A stretch of DNA of 64,000 nt. Origin: Schlesneria paludicola DSM 18645. GTDB lineage: Bacteria > Planctomycetota > Planctomycetia > Planctomycetales > Planctomycetaceae. A model generated the notes under the pieces. It saw only the letters and a program-made list of their open reading frames with translations. It was not told the origin of the DNA and ran no database searches. The position numbers were made by a program, and so were the translations under genes. The DNA lies in NCBI RefSeq assembly GCF_000255655.1, contig NZ_JH636434.1, positions 2,353 through 66,352 of the forward strand, written 5' to 3'. Positions 27,501 through 35,378 of this stretch are shown here, piece by piece; positions within the stretch are counted from its first letter, which is position 1; the number at the start of each line of letters is the position of its first letter.

Positions 27501-28045
27501 GCACGCGATTGCTGTGGCGATTTCCTCCTCGACGACTGGAAGCCGAGCCCATTCGCGACGCGATTCTGGCGATCAGCGGCAACCTGGATGATCGGATGTC
27601 GGGCCCCGGCTTCGACCTGTTTGAACCAAACACCAATTACGTCAAGGTCTATAACAGCAAGCACACCTTCGGCCCTGCCGAGTGGCGTCGGATGGTCTAC
27701 CAGTCAAAACCGCGAATGCAACTCGACGATATCTTCGGGCAGTTTGATTGCCCGGATGCGGGACAAATCACCCCCAAACGGACATCCTCGATCACGGCGC
27801 TACAGGCTCTGAATCTTCTGAACAGCCGTTTCGTTCTGCAACAGTCGCAACTGTTTGCCAATCGATTGACAGCGGAAGCCGGTCCCGCCCCGGCAGACCA
27901 GGTACGCCTGGCGTTCCAGCTTGGTTTCCAGCGCGATCCAACTCACGAAGAATTGACGGCGGCCGTCGAGCTGATCGAACCGCATGGTCTGGTCGCGTTC
28001 TGTCGCGCCTTTTTGAATGCCAACGAATTTCTCTTCGTGTTTTAA
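24512..28045 (+). CDS. Planctomycete PSCyt1/DUF1549/DUF1553 cytochrome-type protein with inserted binding domains
   Basis: 1177 residues with a signal peptide. Order of parts: a PSCyt1 heme-c motif Cys-Phe-Lys-Cys-His at about residue 70; DUF1549 (about 180-420) with a second Cys-x-x-Cys-His in Cys-Ala-Arg-Cys-His-Asn-His-Lys-Phe; then a golvesin-like domain (about 470-640, Trp-Asn-Pro-Arg-Val-Asp-Gly-Arg-Trp-His) and discoidin-like segments (about 660-810); then DUF1553 to the end (Asn-Arg-Leu-Trp-His-Phe-His-Phe-Gly). The family is confined largely to Planctomycetes and relatives and is often linked to polysaccharide or sulfatase loci; its reaction is unknown. The inserted domains suggest binding of glycans. 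The usual DUF1501 partner is absent here. Confidence 0.88.
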   Translation: MEFRCCNHTFVLLRHLTLGLSIICVTELALPALVHSPRCIAADDESKLPPAVDRKVEFARDVEPILRDHCFKCHGPNKQRGELRLDLKSAAMKGGGSFAPAIIPEQSADSPLVQFTAGLVEGMEMPPEGEKRLSSKEIGILRAWIDQGANWPSNEEKLEESKPHWSFTPVKRPAVPAMPAGNTASARDPIDPFILSMLSGQEVTASDGSSTTLQPSAEADRTTLIRRASFDLIGLPPTPDEVAEFASDTSPDAYERLVDRLLASPHFGERWARHWMDVVKFAESDGFETNQPRPNAWHYRDYVIRAFNEDKPFERFVFEQIAGDTVGVDEATGFLVAGAWDRVKSPDPALTAQQRADELHDMVSTTGTAFIGLTIGCARCHNHKFDPISQTDYYSIKAVFEGVQHGERPLRSIEFERNQQTAQKLRTDLTSVEQDLTRYAPVAFVAASSTPPFEQNPLAIISVQQSTLLIDDELDSVELNEPPRVHFVVPRTGIESYQNGTRRGQKGDPGDTSHYPNLGRSYSHWTTAPKTDVFTWNPRVDGRWHLWLSWGCGWDTHAPDATYVLDRDGDLATIGDQQEIVKVDQRRFADGTSGDKNQSLWSGFFDAGIHTLAPTSCLVLRSGDSNAVVTADLICLQRSTDDSDAGLAQPRLRSSVHRQRNVERFSPIKARFVRFVIEATNGGEPCLDELEVFETPQTRTSPARNVALDSFGTRATASSSLPGFDIHQVKFVNDGRYGNSASWISHESGSGWLLLELPEPVEIDRVTWSRDRPDEGRFQDRIPTRYRIEAGLNIDALRVVATSQDRMAYDRKLTSLPTLIGCNPSEQQLARELTTQREALRQQLKRLADIGMAYAGRFVKPEPTYRLHRGDPLQPKEQTPPASLASFGSKWQMPADALESARRTSLAKWIADPSHPLTARVMANRLWHFHFGQGIVSTPSDFGRNGGTPSHPELLDWLAMELVSGDSPKRLHRMIVNSATYRQSSQPRDDAMKLDAGTRLLWRFPPRRLEAEPIRDAILAISGNLDDRMSGPGFDLFEPNTNYVKVYNSKHTFGPAEWRRMVYQSKPRMQLDDIFGQFDCPDAGQITPKRTSSITALQALNLLNSRFVLQQSQLFANRLTAEAGPAPADQVRLAFQLGFQRDPTHEELTAAVELIEPHGLVAFCRAFLNANEFLFVF

Positions 28046-28287
28046 CGGTTTTAGGTGCCTTGATCCCGGAATGAACGAGATCGCTGGTTCGAATCCACCG
28101 GACGCTTCGTGTTTCGACCGTAGGCCGTTATTCTAAGGTGATTGACTGTCCGGACGGGCCCGCTCGTCAGGAACTCACGACGACGCGGCTCGCGCTGCAA
28201 CGTTCGTGAACAACTCGGTTTAAGCTTGGTCCGGCTACGGCCGCGTTGGCTCGACGACTTTTATCTTCCAAGGATCGGTTTCGCGCG

Positions 28288-30345
28288 ATGTCCCGGATTC
28301 AGCAGCTCTCGACCAGCGTCATCAACAAGATCGCTGCGGGGGAAGTCATCGAACGCCCTGCGAGCGTGATTAAAGAGTTGCTGGAAAACAGCGTCGACGC
28401 CCTGGCCACGCGCATTGAAGTGGACGTCGTTGCCGGTGGAAGCGAACTGATCCGGATCGTCGACGATGGCGAGGGTATTCATCCCGATGATTTGCTGCTG
28501 GCCGTATCCTCCCATGCCACCAGCAAAATCCGAAATGCCGACGACCTGTTCGGCGTGCAGACGATGGGGTTTCGCGGTGAAGCGCTGGCCTCGGTCGCGG
28601 AAGTCAGCCGGTTGCGCATCCGCTCACGGCAAGCCGATGCGGCACATGGCCACGAACTGGTCGTGAATCTGGGCGAAGTCGTTCCCCCTCGCGAATGCGG
28701 CTGCCCCTTAGGCACGCAAATCGAAGTTCGAAACCTGTTCGAGAACACTCCGGTCCGCCGGAAGTTCCTGAAAACCGTCTCGACCGAATTTGGACATATC
28801 AGCGAACATTTCACGCGTGTGGCCCTCGCCAATTCCCGCCTGCACATGGTGCTGCGTCACAACGACAAATTGGTCATGGAACTGCCTGCTTCACCCAAAC
28901 CGCTCGACCGGCTGCGGATCTTCTTCGGCAAGGATGTCGCCGACGAATTGATTCCCGTCGAATCGGACCAGGGTGGCGTGCGAATGTGGGGATACGTCGG
29001 CCATCCGAATACCTCGAAAGCCACTCGCAAGATGCAGTATCTGTTCTTGAACGGACGCTGGATCACCGATCGCTCGCTGTTTCACGCGCTGACGGAAGGC
29101 TACCGCGGTCTGCTGATGGTCGGCCGACAGCCTGTGTGCTTTCTCTATATCGAGCTGCCGCCGGATCGCGTCGATGTCAACGTGCACCCGACAAAGGTTG
29201 AAGTGCGCTTTCAAGACAGCCAACAATTGTTTCGACAACTGCTGGCAATGATTCGCTCCAAATTCCTGAGCATGGATCTGCAAAGTCAGTTGCGCCTTCC
29301 CGCGACCCCCGCAGGAGGCAGCGGCGGTGCGGCCCCTGGGTTGCTTAGCGGGTTCTCTCCTTCGCCCGTCCGTCCCATCGAAAAACAACGTGAGTTGCAG
29401 GACGAGTTTTCGACCTATCTGACAGGCCAGATCAGCCCCGCTCCAATCAATCCCGGATCGGTTGGCAGGAACGAACCGATCTCAAATGGATCAGCGACGG
29501 CATTCGCCCCCGCCGCACGACCGGCCTCGGTCGCATCGGCGCGTATCGAACCCTGGCGTTCGGACACCCCCGACGACACCGACAATTTCATGGCGCCAAG
29601 CGCCGCAACCGCCGTTGCCGAGCGACTTGCCGATCCCGCGACGTCCGAATCGGAGACGGACGTGCCTGCCGAGCCCGTCACGTCGGCGGAATTCGGGCCG
29701 ACCGAAGCCGCACCAGCAGCCGAAGCTCCCGTGCAGGTCGCACCGATCAATCAGAATAATGCATTCCGCGCCATGCAGGTTCACGATTGCTACTTGATTG
29801 TCGAAACACCGGAAGGCGTGACGGTGATTGATCAGCATGCTCTGCATGAACGCATCATGTATGAACATTTGCGCACGCGTGTTCTGGCGGGATCGGTCGA
29901 ATCGCAGCGACTTCTGGTGCCTCAACCGATCGAAGTCACGTCAAAAGAAGCGGCGATGCTGCTGGAGCATCGCGACTCTCTGGAACGTGCCGGATTGGGG
30001 GTTGAAGATTTCGGCAATGGAACCGTGATCGTCAATCGTTATCCGGCCATGCTGCGGAAGGTCGATTTGCAGGAACTCGTCCGTGACTTGATTGATAAGC
30101 TAGAGAGTGGTGGCTCGGCCGGAGTACAATCCGGAGCACGCCGTGACATCCTCGATGAATTGCTGCACATGATGTCGTGCAAGGCCGCAGTGAAAGCGGG
30201 CCAGCGGTTGTCGCCTGAAGAAATTGAGAGTTTATTGATGCAACGACATCTGGTGGATGACGCACATCATTGTCCCCACGGCCGGCCAACCGCATTATCG
30301 CTCAGTCGGGCCGAACTTGATCGTCAGTTCGGGCGTCTGGGTTAG
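28288..30345 (+). CDS. mutL: DNA mismatch repair protein MutL, endonuclease type
   Basis: 685 residues from ATG 28288 (the frame opens at 28246). The GHKL ATPase half has Ile-Ala-Ala-Gly-Glu-Val-Ile-Glu-Arg-Pro, Asp-Asp-Gly-Glu-Gly-Ile, Thr-Met-Gly-Phe-Arg-Gly-Glu-Ala-Leu and Val-Asp-Val-Asn-Val-His-Pro-Thr-Lys. A long Ala/Pro-rich linker (about 345-495) joins the C-terminal dimer domain, which contains Asp-Gln-His-Ala-Leu-His-Glu-Arg (Asp515) and Cys-Pro-His-Gly-Arg-Pro. These are the metal-dependent nicking endonuclease motifs lacking in E. coli MutL. That predicts a methylation-independent repair system with MutS. mutS is not in the window. Confidence 0.95.
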   Translation: MSRIQQLSTSVINKIAAGEVIERPASVIKELLENSVDALATRIEVDVVAGGSELIRIVDDGEGIHPDDLLLAVSSHATSKIRNADDLFGVQTMGFRGEALASVAEVSRLRIRSRQADAAHGHELVVNLGEVVPPRECGCPLGTQIEVRNLFENTPVRRKFLKTVSTEFGHISEHFTRVALANSRLHMVLRHNDKLVMELPASPKPLDRLRIFFGKDVADELIPVESDQGGVRMWGYVGHPNTSKATRKMQYLFLNGRWITDRSLFHALTEGYRGLLMVGRQPVCFLYIELPPDRVDVNVHPTKVEVRFQDSQQLFRQLLAMIRSKFLSMDLQSQLRLPATPAGGSGGAAPGLLSGFSPSPVRPIEKQRELQDEFSTYLTGQISPAPINPGSVGRNEPISNGSATAFAPAARPASVASARIEPWRSDTPDDTDNFMAPSAATAVAERLADPATSESETDVPAEPVTSAEFGPTEAAPAAEAPVQVAPINQNNAFRAMQVHDCYLIVETPEGVTVIDQHALHERIMYEHLRTRVLAGSVESQRLLVPQPIEVTSKEAAMLLEHRDSLERAGLGVEDFGNGTVIVNRYPAMLRKVDLQELVRDLIDKLESGGSAGVQSGARRDILDELLHMMSCKAAVKAGQRLSPEEIESLLMQRHLVDDAHHCPHGRPTALSLSRAELDRQFGRLG

Positions 30346-30456
30346 TAGCAACGGAAAGACTTCCAGAGTTCTGTTTTCCGTGTTCAGTGAAAACAAAGAA
30401 CCTGACGAACAACCTCAACGACTGAACACCGATAACTGACGTGGACTGCCTTCGCC

Positions 30457-31935
30457 ATGATTTGTGTTTCGATCGCCCGCACGCGACATCGCATGATGAT
30501 CGCCGAACATCATGCCCTGGCCGAGCGAGGGGCTCAGCTCGTTGAACTTCGCATCGATTGGCTCGCCCGCGACCCGGATGTTCCTCGACTGCTGAAAGAT
30601 CGACCGACGCCCGTCATTGTCACTTGCCGACGCGCCCAAGACGGCGGCAAGTGGCGCGGAACCGAAGAAGCGCGAATTCGTCTGCTTCGAACCGCCATTG
30701 TGTCCGGTGCGGACTATGTCGACCTGGAAGATGACATCGCGTCCTCGATTCCCCGCTATGGTAAGACCAAACGCATTGTCAGCCATCACGATTTCAACGG
30801 CACGCCCGACCATATCGAAGAAGTCTGGGCAGAAATTGCCGAGATGAACCCCGATATCATCAAAGTCGTCACGCTTGCCAATTCGCCCAGCGACTGCGTG
30901 CGAATGCTGAAACTGGTCAAGGACGCCAAGATTCCCACAGTCGCCTTTTGCATGGGAGATTTTGGCGTCTGGAGTCGTGTCGCCTGCGGCAAATTGGGCT
31001 CGCCCTTTACCTACGCAACATTCAGCCAGGATCGCGAAGTCGCGCCCGGACAGTTGTCGTTTCAAGATATGAAACACATCTATCACTACGAGACGATCAA
31101 TGCCAAAACGCAACTGTTCGGCGTCATCGGCGATCCGATCGGACACAGCCTGAGCCCCCTGCTGCACAACGAAGCGATGCGCAAGATCGGATTTAATGGC
31201 GTTTACGTGCCGTTACGAGTCGCCCGCGATCAATTGACTCAAACTCTCGCAGACCTGGAAACACTCGATTTCCGGGGACTCAGTGTCACGATCCCGCACA
31301 AGGAAGCCGTGCTGGCAAAGTTTCCTCGGTGTGAAGAATTCGTGCGGCAGATCGGTGCCGCCAATACACTCTTCCGCGGCTCCGACAATCAATGGCAGTC
31401 GTTTAATACCGACTATCAGGCGGCACTCGACAGCGTGAAACTCGCCTTGCCGACCGGTGATACGCTGGAAGGAAAACGCGTTCTGCTTCTGGGGGCGGGC
31501 GGTGCGGCGCGCGCCATTGGCATGGGCATCACCCGCGCCGGTGGGGCGCTCGTTATCACCAGCCGAACGTCTGCACGGGCGAAAACCCTGGCGGAACAAC
31601 TCAACTGCCGACATGTCACCTGGGAAAATCGCGGAGCGGAATACGCCGACATTTTGATCAACTGCACCCCAGTCGGCATGTATCCCGAAATGGATCAAAC
31701 GCCGTTCCAGCAGAACTGGCTGCGGGAAGGGATGATCGTGTTTGACACGATTTACACTCCCGAGAACACTCTATTGATCAAAGAGGCTCAGGTGCGAGGC
31801 TGTAAGACCGTTTCGGGGATCGAAATGTTCATCAGGCAGGCGGCAGCGCAGTTCGAACGATTCACCGGAAAACCCGCATCCCTGGATGACCTGCGCGAGA
31901 CACTTCGCAAGGGGATTTCCGCCGCCCGCCGATAG
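30457..31935 (+). CDS. aroDE: Bifunctional 3-dehydroquinate dehydratase / shikimate dehydrogenase
   Basis: 492 residues. Residues about 1-215 are a type I dehydroquinase with the catalytic His in Ser-His-His-Asp-Phe and the Schiff-base Lys in Ile-Ile-Lys-Val-Val-Thr-Leu-Ala. Residues about 225-490 are shikimate dehydrogenase: Gly-Asp-Pro-Ile-Gly-His-Ser-Leu-Ser-Pro, Val-Thr-Ile-Pro-His-Lys, Gly-Ala-Ala-Asn-Thr, Gly-Ala-Gly-Gly-Ala-Ala-Arg-Ala and Asn-Cys-Thr-Pro-Val-Gly-Met. The fusion catalyses steps 3 and 4 of the shikimate pathway, as in plants and in chlamydiae and planctomycetes. The long minus-strand frame across it is a shadow. Confidence 0.95.
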   Translation: MICVSIARTRHRMMIAEHHALAERGAQLVELRIDWLARDPDVPRLLKDRPTPVIVTCRRAQDGGKWRGTEEARIRLLRTAIVSGADYVDLEDDIASSIPRYGKTKRIVSHHDFNGTPDHIEEVWAEIAEMNPDIIKVVTLANSPSDCVRMLKLVKDAKIPTVAFCMGDFGVWSRVACGKLGSPFTYATFSQDREVAPGQLSFQDMKHIYHYETINAKTQLFGVIGDPIGHSLSPLLHNEAMRKIGFNGVYVPLRVARDQLTQTLADLETLDFRGLSVTIPHKEAVLAKFPRCEEFVRQIGAANTLFRGSDNQWQSFNTDYQAALDSVKLALPTGDTLEGKRVLLLGAGGAARAIGMGITRAGGALVITSRTSARAKTLAEQLNCRHVTWENRGAEYADILINCTPVGMYPEMDQTPFQQNWLREGMIVFDTIYTPENTLLIKEAQVRGCKTVSGIEMFIRQAAAQFERFTGKPASLDDLRETLRKGISAARR

Positions 31936-32151
31936 CCCGACAAACTCGGCGTTTCTCGGTGAATTGTGTCGCTGGAACCCCCTCCGCAGCGTTGAGATAC
32001 GCCACAAATTCAGGTAGGATAGGCTTTCACGAAATGCTCCGGGTTTCACCGTGAGCAGGCGGTGTGAAATCCCACCGAAAATGTCGGAATCACCGCGCGC
32101 CGTTCGGCTTTGGAAGCACGGTGCGGTGTGAGTTTCCCGAGGAGTCTTCGA

Positions 32152-34983
32152 TTGGCTAATGGTGATGGAACTCCCGACGGCCCGGACGCGCCGAACGGGT
32201 TAAGCGCTACCAATGGTGGCAGCGACCGCGTCAAAAATATCGCAATTCAAGACGAGATGCGGACGAGCTATGTCACGTACGCCATGTCCGTCATCATCAG
32301 CCGCGCGCTTCCCGACGTCCGCGACGGCCTGAAGCCCTCTCAGCGCCGCATCCTCGTCGCCATGAACGACCTGAACCTCGGACCAAACTCGGGGCGAGTC
32401 AAATGCGCGAAGATCTGCGGTGATACGAGCGGTAACTACCATCCTCACGGTGACGGCTCGATTTACCCGACACTGGTCCGCATGGCCCAAAATTGGAACG
32501 TCCGGGACGTTCTGATTGACAAACAGGGCAATTTCGGCTCGCTCGCGGGAATGCCTCCTGCCGCCATGCGATACACCGAAGCCCGCCTGTCGGCCGTCGC
32601 GAACGAGATGCTCGACGACCTCAAACGTGACACCGTCGACTATGTCCTGACCTATGACCAGCGAAATCGCGAGCCGGTCGTTCTGCCATCACGATTCCCC
32701 AACCTGATCGTCAACGGTTCCAACGGAATCGCCGTCGGGATGGCAACCAGCATTCCGCCGCACAATTTGGGCGAAGTGTGCGATGCCACAATCCGATTAA
32801 TCGACGACCCTGATTGTTCGCTCGACGATCTCGTCGAGTGCATGCCCGGCCCCGACTTCCCCACCGGCGGGATCATTTGCGGCCGCATGGGCGTTCGTCA
32901 GGCCTACCTGACCGGTCGATCGACGATCATTCTGCGCGCGAAGACTCGGTTCATCACCGAAAAGAACACGGACATTATCGAAGTCACCGAGATTCCTTAT
33001 CTCGAAACACGCGACCGAATCCGTGAAAAGATCGAACTGCTGATCAAAGAAGACCGCATCAAGGGGATCGCCCGCGTCACCGACTTGACCGACCGCACCC
33101 TGCCCGCCTGGCAGACTTGTCTTCACATCGCCGTGAAACGCGGTGAAGACAAAGAAGTGGTCTTGAACCAGCTCTTCCAGTTCTCGCCGCTGCAATCCAC
33201 CGTCAGTATCATTCTGCTCGCGCTCGTCGGCAACCGACCGAAGTTGCTTTCGCTAAAGGAAATGCTGGCCGAGTTCCTGCGACATCGCGTCACGGTGATC
33301 CGTCGACGCACGGAATTCCTGCTCGGCGAAGCCCGCAAACGCAAGCACACCGTCGAAGGCTTGCTGATCTGCCAGGTCAACCTCGACGAAGTGATCGCGA
33401 CGATTCGCAATTCGCCAAGCCGAGCCGAAGCCAAGGACCGCCTGCAGCAGATCCTCGTTCCGGCACCCCTTGTGAAACGTGCACTGGGCGACGATGGGTT
33501 TGCGATGTATCAGTCAGAAGTGGGGGACAAGCCGAACTATTCGCTCTCCACCAATCAGGCCGAAGCGATCGTTTCGATGCAGTTGGGTTCTCTCGCTAAC
33601 CTCGAACGTGAAAAGCTCAATGACGAACATGCGAAGCTGCTGATCGATATTCGTGGCTATCTGCATCTGTTGTCCGACGAAGCCAACATTCGCGCCGTCG
33701 TCCGCGATGACATGATCGCCCTCAAGGCCAAGTACTCCAGCAAGCGCCGAACTGAAATCAACGAACTGGAGTTGAGCGGTGTCAATTACGAGGACTTGAT
33801 CGCCGAAGAGCCGATGGTCGTCACGCTGTCGCAGCGCGGCTATATCAAGCGAATGCCGCTCAATTCGTATCAGGCCCAGAACCGCGGCGGAAAGGGTGTG
33901 ATCGGTGCCAAGGCGGACGACGAAGACGCCATTGAACACCTGTTCGTCACCAGCACACACGCCTGGCTGCTGTTCTTCACAGACAAAGGCAAGGTTCTGT
34001 GGGAAAAGGTTTATAACCTGCCACTACAAAACCGCACCAGCAAGGGGCGGGCGCTCGTGAATCTGCTCGCCTTGCCGGATGGCGATCGCATCAGCAGTTG
34101 CGTGGCCGTGCGAGAATTCGACGACCAGCACTTCCTGATGATGGCCACCAAGAATGGCGTGGTCAAGAAGACGCCACTGTCAGCGTACAAACGCCCGATG
34201 AAGGGCGGAATCATCGCCATCAATCTGCGTGACAACGATCAACTGATCGAAACGTTGATCGTCGGTCCCACGGACGATGTCTTGTTGGCAACCCAGGGCG
34301 GCATGGCGATTCGGTTCTCGCAAACCGACGCACGCAGCATGGGACGCGACACAACAGGCGTTCGCGGCATCCGTCTGAAGAAAGACGATTTCTTGATCGG
34401 CATGGTGCTTGCAGACCCGTCGATGAGCCTCCTGACTGTCTGCGAAAACGGCTACGGTAAACGAACCTCCATCGGGATCGGCGGGCCTCCGATTGACGTG
34501 AGTGCGACTGCTGAAGCAGGTGCTGACGAAGAAGCCCTGGTCGAAGAAGAAGTCGTCGAAGAAGAAACCACATCAGACGACGCCGATGCAGACGATTCGG
34601 ACGAAGCGGTGGCCTCGGCGAATCAATACCGTCGACAAAAACGCGGCGGTAAGGGTGTGAAAGACATCAAGACCACGAAGCGAAATGGAAACGCCGTCAA
34701 AATCCTGGCCGTCGCCGATCAGGATGAAGTCCTGATGGTCACCGCAACCGGCAAGATCCAACGCATCCGCGCGGGGGATATCAACGAGATCGGTCGCAAC
34801 ACGCAGGGCGTGCGCGTGATCCGCCTCGAAGAAACCGACAAGCTGGTCAGCATGGCACGGATCCCTGCGGATCTGGTCGCAGAACTCGCTCCTGCGGTGG
34901 ACGGAACTCCCGCACCGACGGAAGTCACACCAACGGAACCTGCACCACCCGTTGAACCACCAGAAGCCCCCGCAGCAGAGTAG
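32152..34983 (+). CDS. gyrA: DNA gyrase subunit A
   Basis: 943 residues from a TTG at 32152. GAGGAG at 32139-32144 sits seven bases before it, a better start than upstream GTG 32128 or TTG 32110. The breakage-reunion domain is typical: [17 protein letters not shown] and the DNA-cleaving Tyr141 in Ala-Ala-Met-Arg-Tyr-Thr-Glu. The beta-pinwheel carries Gln-Asn-Arg-Gly-Gly-Lys-Gly, the GyrA box that separates gyrase from topoisomerase IV. Unusually, an acidic insert of about 50 residues precedes a second Gln-Lys-Arg-Gly-Gly-Lys-Gly box in a late blade. The tail is Pro/Ala-rich. gyrB is elsewhere. Confidence 0.95.
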   Translation: MANGDGTPDGPDAPNGLSATNGGSDRVKNIAIQDEMRTSYVTYAMSVIISRALPDVRDGLKPSQRRILVAMNDLNLGPNSGRVKCAKICGDTSGNYHPHGDGSIYPTLVRMAQNWNVRDVLIDKQGNFGSLAGMPPAAMRYTEARLSAVANEMLDDLKRDTVDYVLTYDQRNREPVVLPSRFPNLIVNGSNGIAVGMATSIPPHNLGEVCDATIRLIDDPDCSLDDLVECMPGPDFPTGGIICGRMGVRQAYLTGRSTIILRAKTRFITEKNTDIIEVTEIPYLETRDRIREKIELLIKEDRIKGIARVTDLTDRTLPAWQTCLHIAVKRGEDKEVVLNQLFQFSPLQSTVSIILLALVGNRPKLLSLKEMLAEFLRHRVTVIRRRTEFLLGEARKRKHTVEGLLICQVNLDEVIATIRNSPSRAEAKDRLQQILVPAPLVKRALGDDGFAMYQSEVGDKPNYSLSTNQAEAIVSMQLGSLANLEREKLNDEHAKLLIDIRGYLHLLSDEANIRAVVRDDMIALKAKYSSKRRTEINELELSGVNYEDLIAEEPMVVTLSQRGYIKRMPLNSYQAQNRGGKGVIGAKADDEDAIEHLFVTSTHAWLLFFTDKGKVLWEKVYNLPLQNRTSKGRALVNLLALPDGDRISSCVAVREFDDQHFLMMATKNGVVKKTPLSAYKRPMKGGIIAINLRDNDQLIETLIVGPTDDVLLATQGGMAIRFSQTDARSMGRDTTGVRGIRLKKDDFLIGMVLADPSMSLLTVCENGYGKRTSIGIGGPPIDVSATAEAGADEEALVEEEVVEEETTSDDADADDSDEAVASANQYRRQKRGGKGVKDIKTTKRNGNAVKILAVADQDEVLMVTATGKIQRIRAGDINEIGRNTQGVRVIRLEETDKLVSMARIPADLVAELAPAVDGTPAPTEVTPTEPAPPVEPPEAPAAE

Positions 34984-35378
34984 TTGAATTCGCGATTTCA
35001 AACGTTGACCTGTCGTGCCCGTCACGGCAGGTCAACGGAAGTCGGATTCAAAAGCCGTTTTTGCTTGTATGCCACTGGATGTGCCAGTGCCAGTAGATAC
35101 AGGAATGAGAAACACCGTTGGCTGGGAAGCAAACAGCCGTCCAGAACAAACTTTTGTTTGAATGGTCAATCAACAACCTTCATCGTTCTGTTGAGGACCT
35201 CTGTCGGTCGGGCACTGGCATCGCCAGTCGCACACAAATACCATGACGTGGATTCTGGTCTCGTGGTCCGGTTGCCCCGTAGAATCTGAGAAAAGCAAAC
35301 ACGCACGACAACGACAGAATCGTACCCCACATTGGGTGCCACTCTTTTCGTCTGCGCCATCTGTCCCGAGAATGCCCG
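34984..35378. other. gyrA-oleC intergenic gap
   Basis: 395 bp. Besides the gyrA hairpin it holds two short palindromes of one type: CACTGG-ATGTG-CCAGTG near 35072-35088 and ACTGGC-ATC-GCCAGT near 35214-35228. No frame or promoter is clear enough to call. Confidence 0.45.
35003..35037 (+). terminator. Strong hairpin after gyrA
   Basis: A 15-bp stem with one G-T pair (CGTTGACCTGTCGTG / CACGGCAGGTCAACG) and a 5-nt loop, 20 bp after the gyrA stop. No T tract follows. Confidence 0.65.

Noticed and set aside
28060-28115. tRNA-like T-arm sequence GGTTCGAATCC between the PSCyt gene and mutL
   Set aside because: The putative T stem has a mismatch, and no matching acceptor 5' strand, D arm or anticodon arm is found upstream; at most a remnant.
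30380-30429. GTGTTCAGT / ACTGAACAC inverted repeat between mutL and aroDE
   Set aside because: Only 9 bp with a 32-nt loop; could arise by chance and has no T tract or clear role.
30415-31167. 250-aa minus-strand frame antisense to aroDE
   Set aside because: Low-complexity shadow of a high-GC gene; the plus strand encodes a textbook fusion enzyme.
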